This document shows, one piece after another, positions 43,196-54,484 of a stretch of DNA of 64,000 nucleotides. Below the pieces are notes generated by a model. That model did no database searches and was not told the origin of the DNA. It saw only the letters and a list, made by a program, of their open reading frames with translations. Source of the DNA: Schistocerca nitens. Its lineage: Eukaryota > Arthropoda > Insecta > Orthoptera > Acrididae. Location of the stretch: NCBI RefSeq assembly GCF_023898315.1, contig NC_064623.1, forward strand, positions 21,101,640-21,165,639. Reading direction: 5' to 3'. Position 1 is the stretch's first letter. Each line of letters opens with the position of its first letter. The translations under genes and the position numbers were made by a program.

Positions 43196-44068
43196 CTCAA
43201 AGTAAGCAGCTAAGTTTGATTGCCCTTATTTGTACTACAAGCCTACTTCGGCTGAATTAACATCGTGTTGTCTGGAAGTAAATGGTATATTATTCCTAAT
43301 TTTACAGCTAATTACTAAATGAATTTTATTATTACGCACTTTTTCATACGTCTGATGGTTCTGACATCCATGCGGTATCGGTGGCTGTGCCACTGTTTAC
43401 GTTCCTTTCGTGGTATTGGACTAATAACGGTTGGTTATCACCCCATCTGACTCATTACTTTATGTCGTTCTCAGCTTATATTTTCGTATCAGTCTTTTCG
43501 TGACAGTTTATGGTCACTAAAATACTGATATGAAAATATAAACTGACTTTAGATAAAGTTTAGCACACTGGACTCGCATTCGGGAGGATGACACTTCAAT
43601 CTCGCGTCCGGTCATCCTGATTTAGGTTTTCCGTTATTTCCCTAAATCGCTTCAGGTAAATGGCGGGATGGTTCCTTTGAAAGGCACGGCTGACTTCCTT
43701 CCCCATCCTTCCCTAATGATGAGACCGATGACGTCGCTGTTTGGTCCCTTCGCTCGAATCAAACAAACTACTACATAAAGTAATAAATCAGGTAAGATGA
43801 TAACCAACTATTATTTGTCCAATACCACCAAAGAAACGTAGTTAACAAGCAGACAGACAGTGACAGAACCACCGATATCGCATCTATGTCAAAATCATCG
43901 GACGCATGTAAAAATGTATAATAATTAAATCCATCTAATAATTACCAAAAGTTAGAAATAATGTACCAAAATTATGTACCATTTAGTTACAGATAACGTG
44001 TTCATAATTCAGCCGAAATAGGCCTTTAGTAAAAAGTAAAGGCAATCACACTTACTATCTTACTTGGA
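43196..44068. mobile_element. Long foldback element, right arm interrupted by SINE-B
   Basis: The left arm (about 43196-43509) and the right arm (about 43511-43553 plus 43782-44068) are inverted copies. Matching blocks include GGTATCGGTGG, GGTATTGGAC, GGTTGGTTATCA, ATTACTTTATG and the centre pair TTATATTTTCGTATCAGT / ACTGATATGAAAATATAA. The centre is almost gapless, so the DNA could form one long hairpin. A SINE-B copy (43560-43774) sits in the right arm. No coding potential and no clear terminal duplication. Confidence 0.8.
43560..43774 (+). mobile_element. SINE-B copy, 5'-truncated
   Basis: Plus-strand sequence GGACTCGCATTCGGGAGGAT through TCCTGATTTAGGTTTTCCGT and the GAGACCGATGAC tail matches the full copy at 54238-54468. 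The tRNA head start is missing. The 7-bp duplication ATAAAGT (43553-43559, 43775-43781) flanks it. Confidence 0.9.
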
Positions 44069-44069
44069 A

Positions 44070-44765
44070 TTATAATCAGAGAATGTCCTTAGGAGACACA
44101 TGCAACGCAGCGGGCCCAAAAGAATATAAATTGTAGATCTGATTTCCCGTCAGTCCGCTGTCTCGTTTAGGCAGTTGTATTACGTGGCTGATTGCAGGTA
44201 TACAGTATTACGGCTTTAGCAACTGCTGTACAACTTATGCTTGTAGAGTCTTGGCGCCGTTAGATGCCTTCTCTCTCCCCCCTCGCCCCCCCCCCCCCCC
44301 ATGGATAAATTTTTAGTGACGCCAATATCTGGAGCATCCGCACTGAAGCAAGTCAGTAGGTAAGGACTATCAACAACTGCTGTGTTCGTTGTCCACACCT
44401 ACGACGCATCGACATTAGCACACCGGACAAAAAATTACTGGCGACAAAAAATTACTGGCCTCCAGGACACATCTTGTTCATTTCCTCTAGTACCGCTCCT
44501 GGAGAACGAACTAAGCGGCGACTAACGGACATGTTTTTCTGAATCTCAGGCTTGACAGTTGTCAACGTGAGATATACGAGAAACTGTATTTATTTTATTT
44601 TACTGAGTTTAGAGAACGCTATGAGCTCTTCATTTAATGTATACATCGAAAGCCTATACAATATAAACATTTTTAGCGAGAATTCACTCTCCTGAAGCCA
44701 CATTCTTCGACAAGTTGTATGAGAATTACTTTGTTTTACTTTTGGATATCTTAGGATTTTTCACT
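44070..44765. other. Unassigned stretch
   Basis: No recognisable feature apart from a poly-C run at about 44287-44300. Confidence 0.3.
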
Positions 44766-44779
44766 TGGAAAGTTATGTC

Positions 44780-45168
44780 GATAAATAGTTTGGACAAGAA
44801 GAGAATAGAAGCTTTTGAAATGTGGTGCTACAGAAGAATGCTGAAGATAAGGTGGGTAGATCACGTAACTAATGAAGAGGTATTGAATAGGATTGGGGAG
44901 AAGAGACGTTTGTGGCACAACTTGACTAGAAGAAGGGATCGGTTGGTAGGACATGTTCTGAGACATCGAGGGATCACCAATTTAGTATTGGAGGGCAGCG
45001 TGGAGGGTAAAAATCGTAGAGGGAGACGAAGAGATGAATACACTAAGCAGATTCAGAAGGATGTAGGTTGCAGTAAATACTGGGAGATGAAGAAGCTTGC
45101 ACAGGATAGAGTAGCATGGAGAGCTGCATCAAACCAGTATCAGGACTGAAGACAACAACAACAACAAC
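44780..45168 (+). mobile_element. 5'-truncated RTE-like LINE insertion with tail and duplication
   Basis: The insertion comprises the last 390 bp of the LINE family: the frame reads AFEMWCYRRMLKIRWVDHVT, NRIGEKRRLWHNLTRRRDRL and RVAWRAASNQYQD, then stops and runs into an (ACA)n tail. A perfect 10-bp duplication AAGTTATGTC (44770-44779, 45169-45178) frames it. This fixes the family's 3' end and shows target-primed reverse transcription with 5' truncation. The coding part is open to its stop. Confidence 0.95.
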
Positions 45169-45432
45169 AAGTTATGTCTGCAGGGATCCAATTTAAGAAT
45201 TCTGCATCACAATAGGGGATCATTTGGATCCATATACAGGGAGACAAGGTCCGAGTGACAATGAGTTTCACTTCTGTAATGTCCTGTAAAATAAAAGTTT
45301 TGATCTTTTCTGCGCGGCAGCAGAACAGTATCGAGTGAAAGTGTGGCAAGTACTCTAGCAGTGCAACCTGTAGGTCTGCACAGTGAGGGAGATTTCTGAA
45401 CTGAAAGCAAGCAGAACTGGATGTTCTCTTAC

Positions 45433-46014
45433 TTATTCACGCGTCGGTTCCAAGTCACTTTGTAATTCATTTACTGTATGCCCACTGATCTCTACTTCTG
45501 GCATGGTCAGTACTTTTTCTGGGCGTGCATAATGTGGATTTTTTTTTATTATTCTGCGCTCAGCAGTTCGCTGAGAGCCAATTGTTTGTCTCATATGCAT
45601 GTTTTGGGGGTCCTTCATTAATAGATCTGTAAAATCTCTAAAGGTAACAATTTTCGAACACTCTTCCAATATCTTAGGTAAATCAATTACGGCCTGTGGA
45701 CAAAAATTGGGGAAGTGACTGTTGTGCCGTGTCGACGTGTTACAATAATTTTCACACAGCCGATTTACAGGTCTGTTTTCAAATTTAACTATGTGTATTG
45801 CAAGTTGGTTTATATGCAGTAAAAAGCAAAAACGACTTCCTTCGCACAGATAAGAGTACTTGACTGGTTTCCACAACGCTCCTGTTTGATTCATGTCAGC
45901 CCTGTTGACTGCGACTGCCCACTGCTGTCGTCTTCCTTCATTGCGTTGAAATGCTAACACGCGAAATCCACCTCCGCCTCTATTGGAACAACCAAATGCA
46001 GCACAACCTGGCAT
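45433..46014 (-). CDS. Possible THAP-type zinc-finger protein or first exon
   Basis: A 193-aa minus-strand frame begins MPGCAAFGCSNRGGGGFRVL, then has RRQQWAVAVNR and KPVKYSYLCEGSRF. This is the plan of a THAP domain: two N-terminal Cys (residues 4 and 9), an invariant Trp, a Pro and a third Cys. The last ligand, normally His in a CxxH-F motif, is absent (C-E-G-S-R-F). THAP domains bind DNA and occur in host regulators and in P-element transposases. The remaining 130 residues are unrecognised, and part could be intron or decayed sequence. A GC-rich block 0.5-1 kb upstream (46.56-47.07 kb) would suit a promoter. Gene or pseudogene is undecided. Confidence 0.4.
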   Translation of the reverse strand: MPGCAAFGCSNRGGGGFRVLAFQRNEGRRQQWAVAVNRADMNQTGALWKPVKYSYLCEGSRFCFLLHINQLAIHIVKFENRPVNRLCENYCNTSTRHNSHFPNFCPQAVIDLPKILEECSKIVTFRDFTDLLMKDPQNMHMRQTIGSQRTAERRIIKKNPHYARPEKVLTMPEVEISGHTVNELQSDLEPTRE

Positions 46015-47200
46015 CGTTTACGAACGTCTGCAGAACGAATTACAGATGTCAAAAACAATACTGTACAATTACTAACGTGTTTAATTCAAACATGTAGGCC
46101 TACCGACTTCAACACAAAACGCTTCATTGTATCAACTCGTATTTAGGATCGCAAACGCTAATTACATACTAAAAACGATATACAACTAAAACGATATACA
46201 ACTAAATCGAACATGCATGCACAACGCATAACAAGTCTCTCAATAATTCAAATACCTTTTAATCGTTTCAAAAAGTCCTCTAAATTTCAATTCAACTCAA
46301 AAGCACGGCGAACATAGGAAGCGCGAGAGACGTTTGGCGCCATTTTTCTGCCAAAGCTAATCAACCAACCACGGCCAACTTCACCTATGGCCACTCTCTC
46401 TGTATACAGGCTCTCTAGGTAGAGGCAACTTGCTGGCTGTGCTCCCCGCATCGCACGCCAGAGTTCCCTCAGCCTTTGCGCACAGACTGTACACACCGCT
46501 TCCCACACTGCTACACCGTATTCAGCGCGACCACAACGCTGCCTTAATGGGGTGACTAATATTTCGTCCGACGGGCTTACACTATCGCTCCTTTCGCCAC
46601 CCACTCCAGCAACCGTCCCCGTGAAACGGCCGGCTCTCCCGTTAAAACCTGGACAGGCTCGCTGCCGAGGCGCGTTAAGTATTTAGCAGGGCTCCGGCGC
46701 TCGCGATTGATTCCAGCACGCCGCTCTCGCCCGATTACCGCGTCCCGCGCAACGCGGACATTATACACGCGTTCTCGCTCTCCTCCGCGAGTCTGAAAGT
46801 CGAGAACCGGCCGGGATCCGGTTCCAGCGGACACACCACAAGCGGCGAGCGCATTCACAGTGCCTGCTTAACCGCTCGCGCCGGGCTAGGCCGGCCAGTT
46901 GCGCAACGCGCGCTCGCCTTACCTGTTGCTGGCCGCGTACCGCGGGGGACCTGTCTCACTCCTTTGACAGCGGCTGCGCCCCATCTGCACCCTACGCCCT
47001 CTTCACCCTCCTTACTGCTTTCCAGACATGCTCTCCCTCCGCAGTTTTGACCCGCTACACTTCCCTCCACTAAGCCGAGTTCACATAAGCAACTAATTAG
47101 ACATCGCTGTTTGTGGTTTTACGTAGCGGCACAGTACGCTGCCGTTCACACAGGTCGCACACAAATTCTACGCAGTTGCACAACTTTCAACATGGCGTGA
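46015..47200. other. AT-rich then CpG-rich region upstream of the THAP frame
   Basis: 46020-46300 is AT-rich and includes two tandem copies of an 18-bp unit containing ACGATATACAACTAA near 46170-46205. 46300-47070 is GC- and CpG-rich. No TATA or initiator stands out. On the minus strand the block lies upstream of the THAP frame. Confidence 0.35.
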
Positions 47201-47214
47201 ACTGAAAACATACG

Positions 47215-47393
47215 GGCCGGCGGTGCCCGAGACGTTCTACGCGCATCAGTCCGGAACCACGCTGCTGCTACGGTCGTAGGTTCGAATCCTGCCTCGGGCA
47301 TGGATGTGTGTCATGTCCTTAGGTTTAAGTAGTTCTAAGTTCTAGGGGACTGATGACCTCAGGTGTTAAATCCCATAGTGCTCAGAGCCATTT
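47215..47393 (+). mobile_element. SINE-A copy
   Basis: Plus-strand SINE with diverged box A, box B GGTTCGAATCC and a tail with a small deletion. The imperfect duplication TGAAAACATACGG / TGAAAACACACGG flanks it. Confidence 0.85.
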
Positions 47394-47547
47394 TGAAAAC
47401 ACACGGCCGATTACTAATGTTATAGTGCACTTTAGGTTATGGCGTTAGAGCTGTGACAAGACTTAATTATAAAGAAGCCAAAACCCAAATGTTATACCCG
47501 AAAATATATTTCGCTGAGGAATAAATCAGGGGTCACCAACATAAAGG

Positions 47548-48112
47548 GTGATCAAAAAGTCAGTATTAATTTGAAAACTGAATAAATCACGGAATAATGT
47601 AGATAGAGAGGTACAAATTGACACACATGCTTGGAATGACATGGGGTTTTATTAGAACCAAAAAAAAAAATACAAAATGTCCGACAGATGGCGCTTCATC
47701 TGATCAGAATAGCAATAATTAGCATAACAAAGCAAAGATGATGTTCTTTACAGGAAATGCTCAATATGTCCCCCATCATTCCTCAACAATAGCTGTAGTC
47801 GAGGAATAATGTTGTGAACAGCACTGTAAAGCATGTCCGGAGTTATGGTGAGGCATTTGCGTCGGATGTTGTCTTTCAGCATCCCTAGAGATGTCGGTCG
47901 ATCACGATACACTTGCGACTTCAGGTAACCCCAAAGCCAATAATCGCACGGACTGAGGTGTGGGGACCTGGGAGGCCAAGCATGACGGAAGTGGCGGCTG
48001 AGCACACGATCATCACCAAACGACGCGCGCAAGAGATCTTTCACGCGTCTAGCAATACGAGGGGGTGGAGCCGCGAGGACCGTGACAAGGCGCCCCTGAC
48101 CGCGCGGCAGTG
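47548..48112 (-). pseudogene. Mariner-like transposase C-terminal relic
   Basis: The minus-strand frame (48044-47748) reads HAWPPRSPHLSPCDYWLWGY then LKSQVY and ends NDGGHIEHFL. The block around the third catalytic Asp (SP-x-LSPCDYWLWG) and the GGHIEHFL end match the superfamily of the element at 27.05 kb, but the sequence is clearly different. The AGGGTGATCAAAAAGTC at 47547-47563 may be its terminal repeat. The N-terminal two thirds are missing; a Jockey-like LINE abuts at 48113. Confidence 0.8.
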
Positions 48113-49015
48113 AAACTCTCCATCTACATCTACGTCATTCCTCTGCTATTGACAATAAAGTGCCTGGCAGAGGGTTGAATACCTTCAAGCTGTCTCTCTA
48201 CCGTTGCACTCTCGAACGGCGCGAGGGAAAAACGAACACTTAATTTTTTCTAGGCGAGCCCCGTTTTCTCTTATTTTGTCGTGATGATCATTTCTCCCTA
48301 TGTAAGTGGGTGCCAACAGAATGTTTTCGCAATCGTAGGAGAAAACTGGTAAATGAAATTTCATGAAAAGATCCCGTCGCAACGAAAAACGCCTTTGTTT
48401 TAATGATTGCCACTCCAATTCACATGTTATGTCTGTGGCACTATCTACCCTACTTCGCGATAATGCAACTTCTTTGTCCTTTTTCGATGTCATCCGTCAG
48501 TCGCACTTGATGTGGATCCCACACCGCACAGCAGTACTCCAGAATAGGGCGGACAATCGTTGTGTAAGCAGTCTCTTTAGTAGACCTGTTGCACCTTTTA
48601 AGTGTTCCGCCGATGAATCGCTGCCTTTGGTTTGCTCTACCAACAATATTATCTATGTGATCGTTCCAATGTAGGTTATTTGTAATTGTAATCCATAAGT
48701 ATTTAGTTGAATTTACAAACCTCAGATTTCTGTGACTTACTGCGTAATCGAAATTTAGCGGATTTCTTTTAGTACTCATGTTTATTCAGGGTCAATAACC
48801 AATTTTCGCGCCATTCAGATATCTTCTCTAGATAGTTTTTGTCATCTGATGACTTTGCAAGACGGTAAATGACCGCATCATCTGCAAACAACCTAAGACG
48901 GCTACTCAGATTGATTCCTATGTCTAACCAGATTTCGCAGCGTTCATGAAATAAGATATAAACCCCTTTGACTGCGTGTTCTACATTAGAAGGATCCACA
49001 CTTGTCAGCCGCACA
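48113..49015 (-). mobile_element. Jockey/CR1-like LINE fragment with RT catalytic motif
   Basis: On the minus strand, from 49015 down: SSRLRLFADDAVIYRLAKSS (catalytic FADD), WRENWLLTLNKHEY, then NSTKYLWITITNNLHWNDHI, TTIVRPILEYCCAVWDPHQV and LEWQSLKQRRFSLRRDL. This is the standard order from RT motif to C terminus in this LINE group. Three frames are used, so it is inactive. The 3' end (near 48113) lacks a clear poly-A. Confidence 0.85.
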
Positions 49016-50720
49016 ACAACACACCACAGCCGCAGCAGCCGAGGGCACCAACAATGTCCACTTCACGCCTTAGCTGGTGTCCAGGTGTAGTCTCGACTTC
49101 ATGTTTCTACAGCTTTGTATTACTCCTCTAGCCATTCCTGCTTCGTTTGTTTTGGCTTTCGGCCTGAAGGCTATACAACCACGGTACTGACGTGAAGCGA
49201 AAAAATGTCCCTGAAGATGAAAAACTTTACCGAAGCGTACCTGGATGGAGAGAACTAAGGAGAGGTGACGAGTGGACTGTCGAGTCCTTCACTGTGGCAG
49301 CGTGGCCTCGGTAAGCGTGGCACAAAATAGGCGCCAGAGGCTCGCAGCCCACACTCTCACTGCTGTAGCCTCCCGTTGCGTGTGGAACGGTGTGAGGTGG
49401 GGGTGGGGGTGAGTTCGTCCCAGCTTCCTGGTCGCGCCTTTGGCGGACAGCGGCCTGTGGCGTCCTTGAGCCGAGCTGCCCCCCCCCCCCTCCCACCAGT
49501 TGAGTCTGCTCAGCGGCGCAACCGACCAGTGAATTACAGTTATTTCTCACCTTACGCAACCTTCCTCTCTGCGTGGGCGGCTGGCTGAGGAAAGGAGGGA
49601 GTTTGCGACTCGGAATGCCGTCGAAACCTACCTAGCCTGTCTGCAGTCCGATCTGAAGTACGGCAGTCCTCGCTGGACAGCCAGCGGTCTGGGCTCTGCC
49701 TCCAGCACTATACCAGAGTCAGCCCACCTTTGCAGTATCTAGACGGCTGGCTCTGCCGGACAATAATCAACGACTGGAAATGCCAGACGTTCTAACAAAG
49801 CGCGTTTCCAGTACCGCTGTGTTCTCTGTGCTCTGTTGTATGTCCCTAGACTTTTTCCGGATTGTGGAAAAAATGTTTGCGACACCCATTATTGGGTGGC
49901 GCACGGCCTTTGTGTCAAACAGTGCTTCCCGCTCGCGTTCCAAGTGCCCCGAGTAAAAGTCCTCTCCATTTACAGTGGAATGGTTTGAAGAGACATCGCA
50001 TAACGTTTTGATGAATAAGCACACTTTTTGAACTGCGACGGAGATTTTGCTGTTATTGAGAAGCGATGAGATGTAAGCAATGCCTTTGTTTCGCAAGACA
50101 GACACAAGATTTTTCCGCCAGCTATGTCTATGGACCATTCCATGCAGTTCCAGTGCACACAACTGACTTCTCTGGATTTAAAGCTGTTGCAGTACAGCAG
50201 TGTTCCAAATACACTGCCATCAAAGTGTCTCGTACACATACATCTCAAACAGCTATTAAAAATTCTTACACTGAAGCAGAAGAATGGAAATTTGCCTAGC
50301 TATTCAAAAGACTGTGGCTGATGTATCCCATGGCATATTTCACGTCCAAGACCAGCCGTGTTTATCAGTTACAGAACAGCAAAATCTGTTGACGGTGCTT
50401 GACAGCACAGGGACTTCTACAGTCAACACTGCAACATCTCATCTCAAGAACGGAATTGTGTATGGAACAGAAATCAGTATTACGACAGGTTCTTTTTGTC
50501 ATTTTCTTGTAAAAAATTTGAAAGTTATGGCAAATTGTTTTTGTTGACTACAGTTCTACCTCTGAAAACATTTCTGCTCTATATCTGTGCTTGTATCATC
50601 ACACTCAAAATACAGTGCCTCAATATTAATGGCACTTGTAAAAAAAATAAAATAAAAAAGCTTTCTTATCGGCACTTACGACCAGTGATTTCCGTGATAT
50701 GGCAAGTAGAATGTGCTTAA
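49016..50720. other. Unassigned stretch
   Basis: 49240-49500 is GC-rich with a poly-C run (49481-49491). Two overlapping minus-strand frames (131 aa at 49767-50162 and 92 aa at 49970-50248) are the best open frames; the second contains MRCMCTRHFDGSVFGT. Neither matches a domain I can name, and decayed transposase is as likely as host sequence. Confidence 0.3.
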
Positions 50721-50722
50721 GA

Positions 50723-50725
<3 letters not shown>

Positions 50726-50777
<52 letters not shown>
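50726..50777. repeat. (CT)n microsatellite
   Basis: About 25 CT units next to a minus-strand LINE relic. Confidence 0.95.
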
Positions 50778-50783
<6 letters not shown>

Positions 50784-50819
50784 CCTCCCTCCCTCCCTCC
50801 CTCCTTTATCCCGTGTAAC

Positions 50820-51400
50820 CAGACAATCTTTCGTCTTCCTGTCCTGTTCCTCCCCTCAGGATTGCGCATCAAGAATTTCTTTGGCCACCAGTCATCCGAC
50901 ATTCCCACTTTATGTCCATATTAGGCGAGCTGCCACTCTTCTATCCTATCTGTGATTCTTTCTTGTGTCTGGGCTATTTCCCTAATCGTTGTGTTTCTTC
51001 TGTCATCTCGTCGTGATATTCTACACGATCTTCTGAGCTAGTCCATTTCTACAATTCCCAATTTGCTTTTATTTCTTACCGTAACCTCCCAGCACTCTCG
51101 TCCGTAGCTCTCGTTATAAGCTCTGCAATACTTCTACAGAGCATGTTCTTTACTTTCCAACATTTTAGACGAGGGGTTTAGCGGTTGGATTGCTGCTTTG
51201 CCATTGGCTACCCGTAGCTCCGTTTCCCACTTACTTGTCCCGTCTTCCGATAGCATGCTACCCTAAAACTTAAATTTTTTACCTGCCTTGATGTGACTAC
51301 CCTCCGTTTGTCAGTTTCCTACATTTTCCCCACTCCATAATTATTCAGTCTTTTGAAAAATTACATTCAATCTCCACTTATAATATTAGGGGGACCGGTA
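50820..51400 (-). mobile_element. Probable LINE relic, C-terminal region
   Basis: The minus strand reads MGMSDDWWPKKFLM then NRTGRRKIVWLHGIKEGGR, similar to the DDRW-x-KK-x-L-x-W...GR-x-x-x-RW-x-D-x-I ending of RTE-like ORFs. Further sequence to 51400 is decayed. Moderate confidence only. Confidence 0.4.
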
Positions 51401-51426
51401 AGAATCTCTTTTTACATTACAAAAAA

Positions 51427-51596
51427 CGGTTCAAATGGAACTACTGAGGTCATCAGTCCCCTAGGACTTAGAACTACTTAAACCTAACCAACCTAAGGAC
51501 ATCACACACATCCATGCCCGAGGCAGGATTCCAACCTGCGACCGTAGCGGTCGCGCGGTTCCAGACTGTAGCGCCTAGAACCGCTCGGCCACTCCG
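51427..51596 (-). mobile_element. SINE-A copy, truncated and internally deleted
   Basis: Minus-strand SINE. It lacks about 20 bp of the tail near its 3' end and the first few bases (GCCGGC) at the 5' end. No clear duplication. Confidence 0.85.
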
Positions 51597-51599
51597 AAA

Positions 51600-52370
51600 T
51601 AAGTCATTAACATTTTCTTATTTTAAGTCAGTGACGTAATCACTCTCGTTATTAATAATCCTTTGACACGTAGTGTGCAAACTTTCGATGCTCGATCGAT
51701 AAAAATCAGTTGGTTTTTGGGCAAAATATCTAAAGAGGGGCATTTTAGACATCAGCCACGTTTTCAAATTTTTTGCCACTTTGAAAATGTTGTAGCAATC
51801 GGAATAAATGGAAATGTGATGGTGCAATATCGGGGAGTATTGTGGATGAGATAATACCTCCTACCACAGTTCATTAATTTTTTTTAAGGGTTTATCTTGT
51901 GCAGTGCGGTCTTGCATTGCCGTGTTGCAGAATAACGGCTTCTCTGTTGACAATCTCTGGGCACTTTTCAATTAAAGGTCGATTTACCCGATCTATTTGT
52001 CCACAGTTTGTCCAGGTTTCACTACTTCATAATAAACGACCTCGCGAATACTGCATGAAACACACAAAAGCGCCCTTTTTTGGTGTAAACGTGGCTTAGC
52101 TGTGCTTCGCGGCGATTCATTCGGCGAGATCCACTGCCGTTGGCGTTTTGGATTATCACAGAGCACCCATTTTTCGTTTCTAGTGATGAAGCGATCGAAA
52201 AACGCTTCTTTATCGTGCCGCTGAAGTAATAAGTTGCATGTAATGGACTGGTTGCACTTTTTTTTTGTTTATGAATTTGTTTCCGACGATCTTGTTTGGT
52301 CGACCAACGTTGGTTAAGAGTGTTTGTCAGACATGGATACGCTTCAATCCCGTCCCTTAACATACAGTTG
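51600..52370 (-). pseudogene. Mariner transposase relic (DD34D type)
   Basis: Minus-strand pieces in order: ITCNLLLQRHDKEAFFDRFI then TRNEKWVLCDNPKRQRQWIS (first catalytic region; the usual T-x-DEKW has lost its Asp), PRSTAKPRLHQKRALL, then LSHPQYSPILHHHISIYSD (third region; the usual SPDLAPSDYHL is mutated), and FAQKPTDFYRSSIESL ending near 51618. The second catalytic block is lost. Terminal repeats were not identified. Confidence 0.75.
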
Positions 52371-52604
52371 TCTAAAGTTGTTGGTCTTTCGGATCGGAAC
52401 GAGTCGGCAAAAGCTCAAAATTACCGCATTTGAACTTCCAAAAGCACCTTTGGCATTTACGGATGTCTAACGCACGTGGATAAACGTCACAAATGTTTGT
52501 GGTAGCAACTGTTGTCTTACTACCTGTATGAAAGCCAAGAGTCGTACTATGCTGGTTATGTACTTCATCTGGCATCTGGCTGCCCATTTCACCATAAATG
52601 TTCT

Positions 52605-53030
52605 TCACTCCGAAGACTGGTTCGATGCAGCTCTGCAAGCTGCTTTGTCCTGTGCAAGCCTCTTCATCTCCAAATGACTACTGCAACTTAGATCCTTCAG
52701 AATCTGCTTCCTGTATACATCTCTTTGTCTCCCTCTACGATATTTACCCCCACTCCCACCCCACGTCTCTCTAATACTAAATTAGTGATCCTCCGCGTCT
52801 CAGAATGCCCTTTTCTCCCCAATTCTGTGCAGTACCTCGTCATTAGTCACGTGACTTATCGATTTAATCTCCCGCTTTCTTCTGTACCACCACATTTCAG
52901 AAGCTGCTATTCGCTTCTTGCCTAAACTGTCAGTGTCCGTGTTTCACGCCCATACATCGCTGCACTCCATACAAAAACTTTCAGAGAAGACTTCCGAACA
53001 CCACAAATTACTTCCCGGTCCCCCTAGTAT
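52605..53030 (-). mobile_element. RTE-like LINE fragment, 3' end, minus strand
   Basis: The reverse complement matches the last 400 bp of the family at 57.8-58.9 kb, including the sequence encoding WRAASNQ near 52610 and CYRRM near 52890. 5'-truncated and diverged. Confidence 0.85.
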
Positions 53031-54010
53031 TACCTACAGTATCTTCTGATTTGCCTCATTCAGGGCCACCAGCTACGAGACCAGATACAGCTAGACAGTA
53101 TACACTATACAGTAGCTGCTGCGGCAGAGCCCCCCGTGCTGCTCTCTGCCGGGGCCCCCGGGCGTCGGCTCCTCACGCCGTCACGTGTTTGTTTGTCCGC
53201 GGGGAAGCCCCGGCCTTCTGGTTCGTGTCAGGCGACGCGCTGCCGGCAGCTCTTACAGCTGCAGGCGGCGACCCGAACAGCCGCCTCTGTTCCGACCAGC
53301 CGGCTACCGCCTATCTATGACACTCCTCCCTGTCTCTGGCGCACAGATAAGGGGCGGGCAGTTACTGCCCGTCTCAGCCGCAGCGGGCGACACATCGCCG
53401 CACAACGGGGGAAGGCGGTCGTGGTGCGCGACGAAACCGATAACTGCTGTATATCACACGTTGAACTAAACTTTCACATTCGTTTTATTGGCTGCCCCGT
53501 CGTTGGTTTGGTTAGTTTGCTTATTTATGTACTCATACTTCTTCCATCTCTTTGCACGAGAGCAAGTCAGTGACTAAAGACGGTTTTATTTCATTCTCCT
53601 CTCTTCAGCTTCACAGCAATGCCTCAGTATTATGCCTTAACCTCAGTATTGTTCTTGTACGTTAGCTGATAGCGTCAGCGAATATCATTGCTGTACACAC
53701 CCAACAATTCCAGAGCATTTTATTGTGAGTGCCCATTGCCCGTATGCAACAAGGAAGAAGTGATACGGGGGCGATTTGTTTTCGAGCTGGGTGGCGTATG
53801 TAGCCAGGGGAATACGTGGTAGATGCATTGCCTTCTCGTATCCCACGAGATAGGAAAATACAGGGGCCACAACACAATGGAAGACGCAGTAGTAGAAAAC
53901 ATGCATGTGTACAGCCAGATACCACAATGTGTGGTGGAGTTTAGAAAAGACCTTTATGCACCACTGGTTATCAAGTAGATGATAATTATCATCATCATAA
54001 TGACGTCATG

Positions 54011-54049
<39 letters not shown>

Positions 54050-54225
54050 GACTGGTACAGAGTGAGGTGTCACTGTGGTTACAACATTCGTCACATCTAG
54101 GAACAGTGGTTCAAGAACCTGTTTGCCCATCTATATTTAGATTTGCAATGATTGACTAGGCAGCTTATGACAACTGCCTGACTGCTTCCTTTGTAACGAC
54201 ACAGCCTATTTCTGTTTCCAATTAT
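53031..54225. other. Unassigned stretch with a GC-rich block and (ATC)n
   Basis: 53090-53430 is GC- and CpG-rich. The 145-aa frame at 53136-53573 overlaps two others and has no domain. A run of ATC units lies at 54008-54050. Confidence 0.35.
54008..54050. repeat. (ATC)n microsatellite
   Basis: About 13 ATC units. Confidence 0.95.
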
Positions 54226-54237
54226 CCTTTATTCTAG

Positions 54238-54468
54238 ACCGAGCGAGGTGGCGCAGTGGTTAGGCACTGGACTCGCATTCGGGAGGACGACGGTTCAATC
54301 CCGCGTCCGGCCATCCTGATTTAGGTTTTCCGTGATTTCCCTAAATCACTCCAGGCAAATGCCGGGATGGTTCCTCTGAAAGGGCACGGCCGACTTCCTT
54401 CCCCTTCCTTCCCTAATCCGATGAGACCGATGACCACGCTGTCTGGTCTTCTTCCCCAAACCAACCAA
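54238..54468 (+). mobile_element. SINE-B, full-length reference copy
   Basis: 231 bp: ACCGAGCGAGG start, box A GGTGGCGCAGTGGTTAGGC, box B ACGGTTCAATCCC, then a tail TCCTGATTTAGGTTTTCCGT ... GGGATGGTTCCTCTGAAAGG ... GAGACCGATGACC. A perfect 12-bp duplication CCTTTATTCTAG flanks it (54226-54237, 54469-54480). This is a second tRNA-derived SINE family, unrelated in tail to SINE-A. Confidence 0.95.
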
Positions 54469-54484
54469 CCTTTATTCTAGCTTG

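Noticed and set aside
53136..53573. 145-aa frame as a host gene
   Set aside because: GC-rich, no motif, overlapped by 89- and 94-aa frames.
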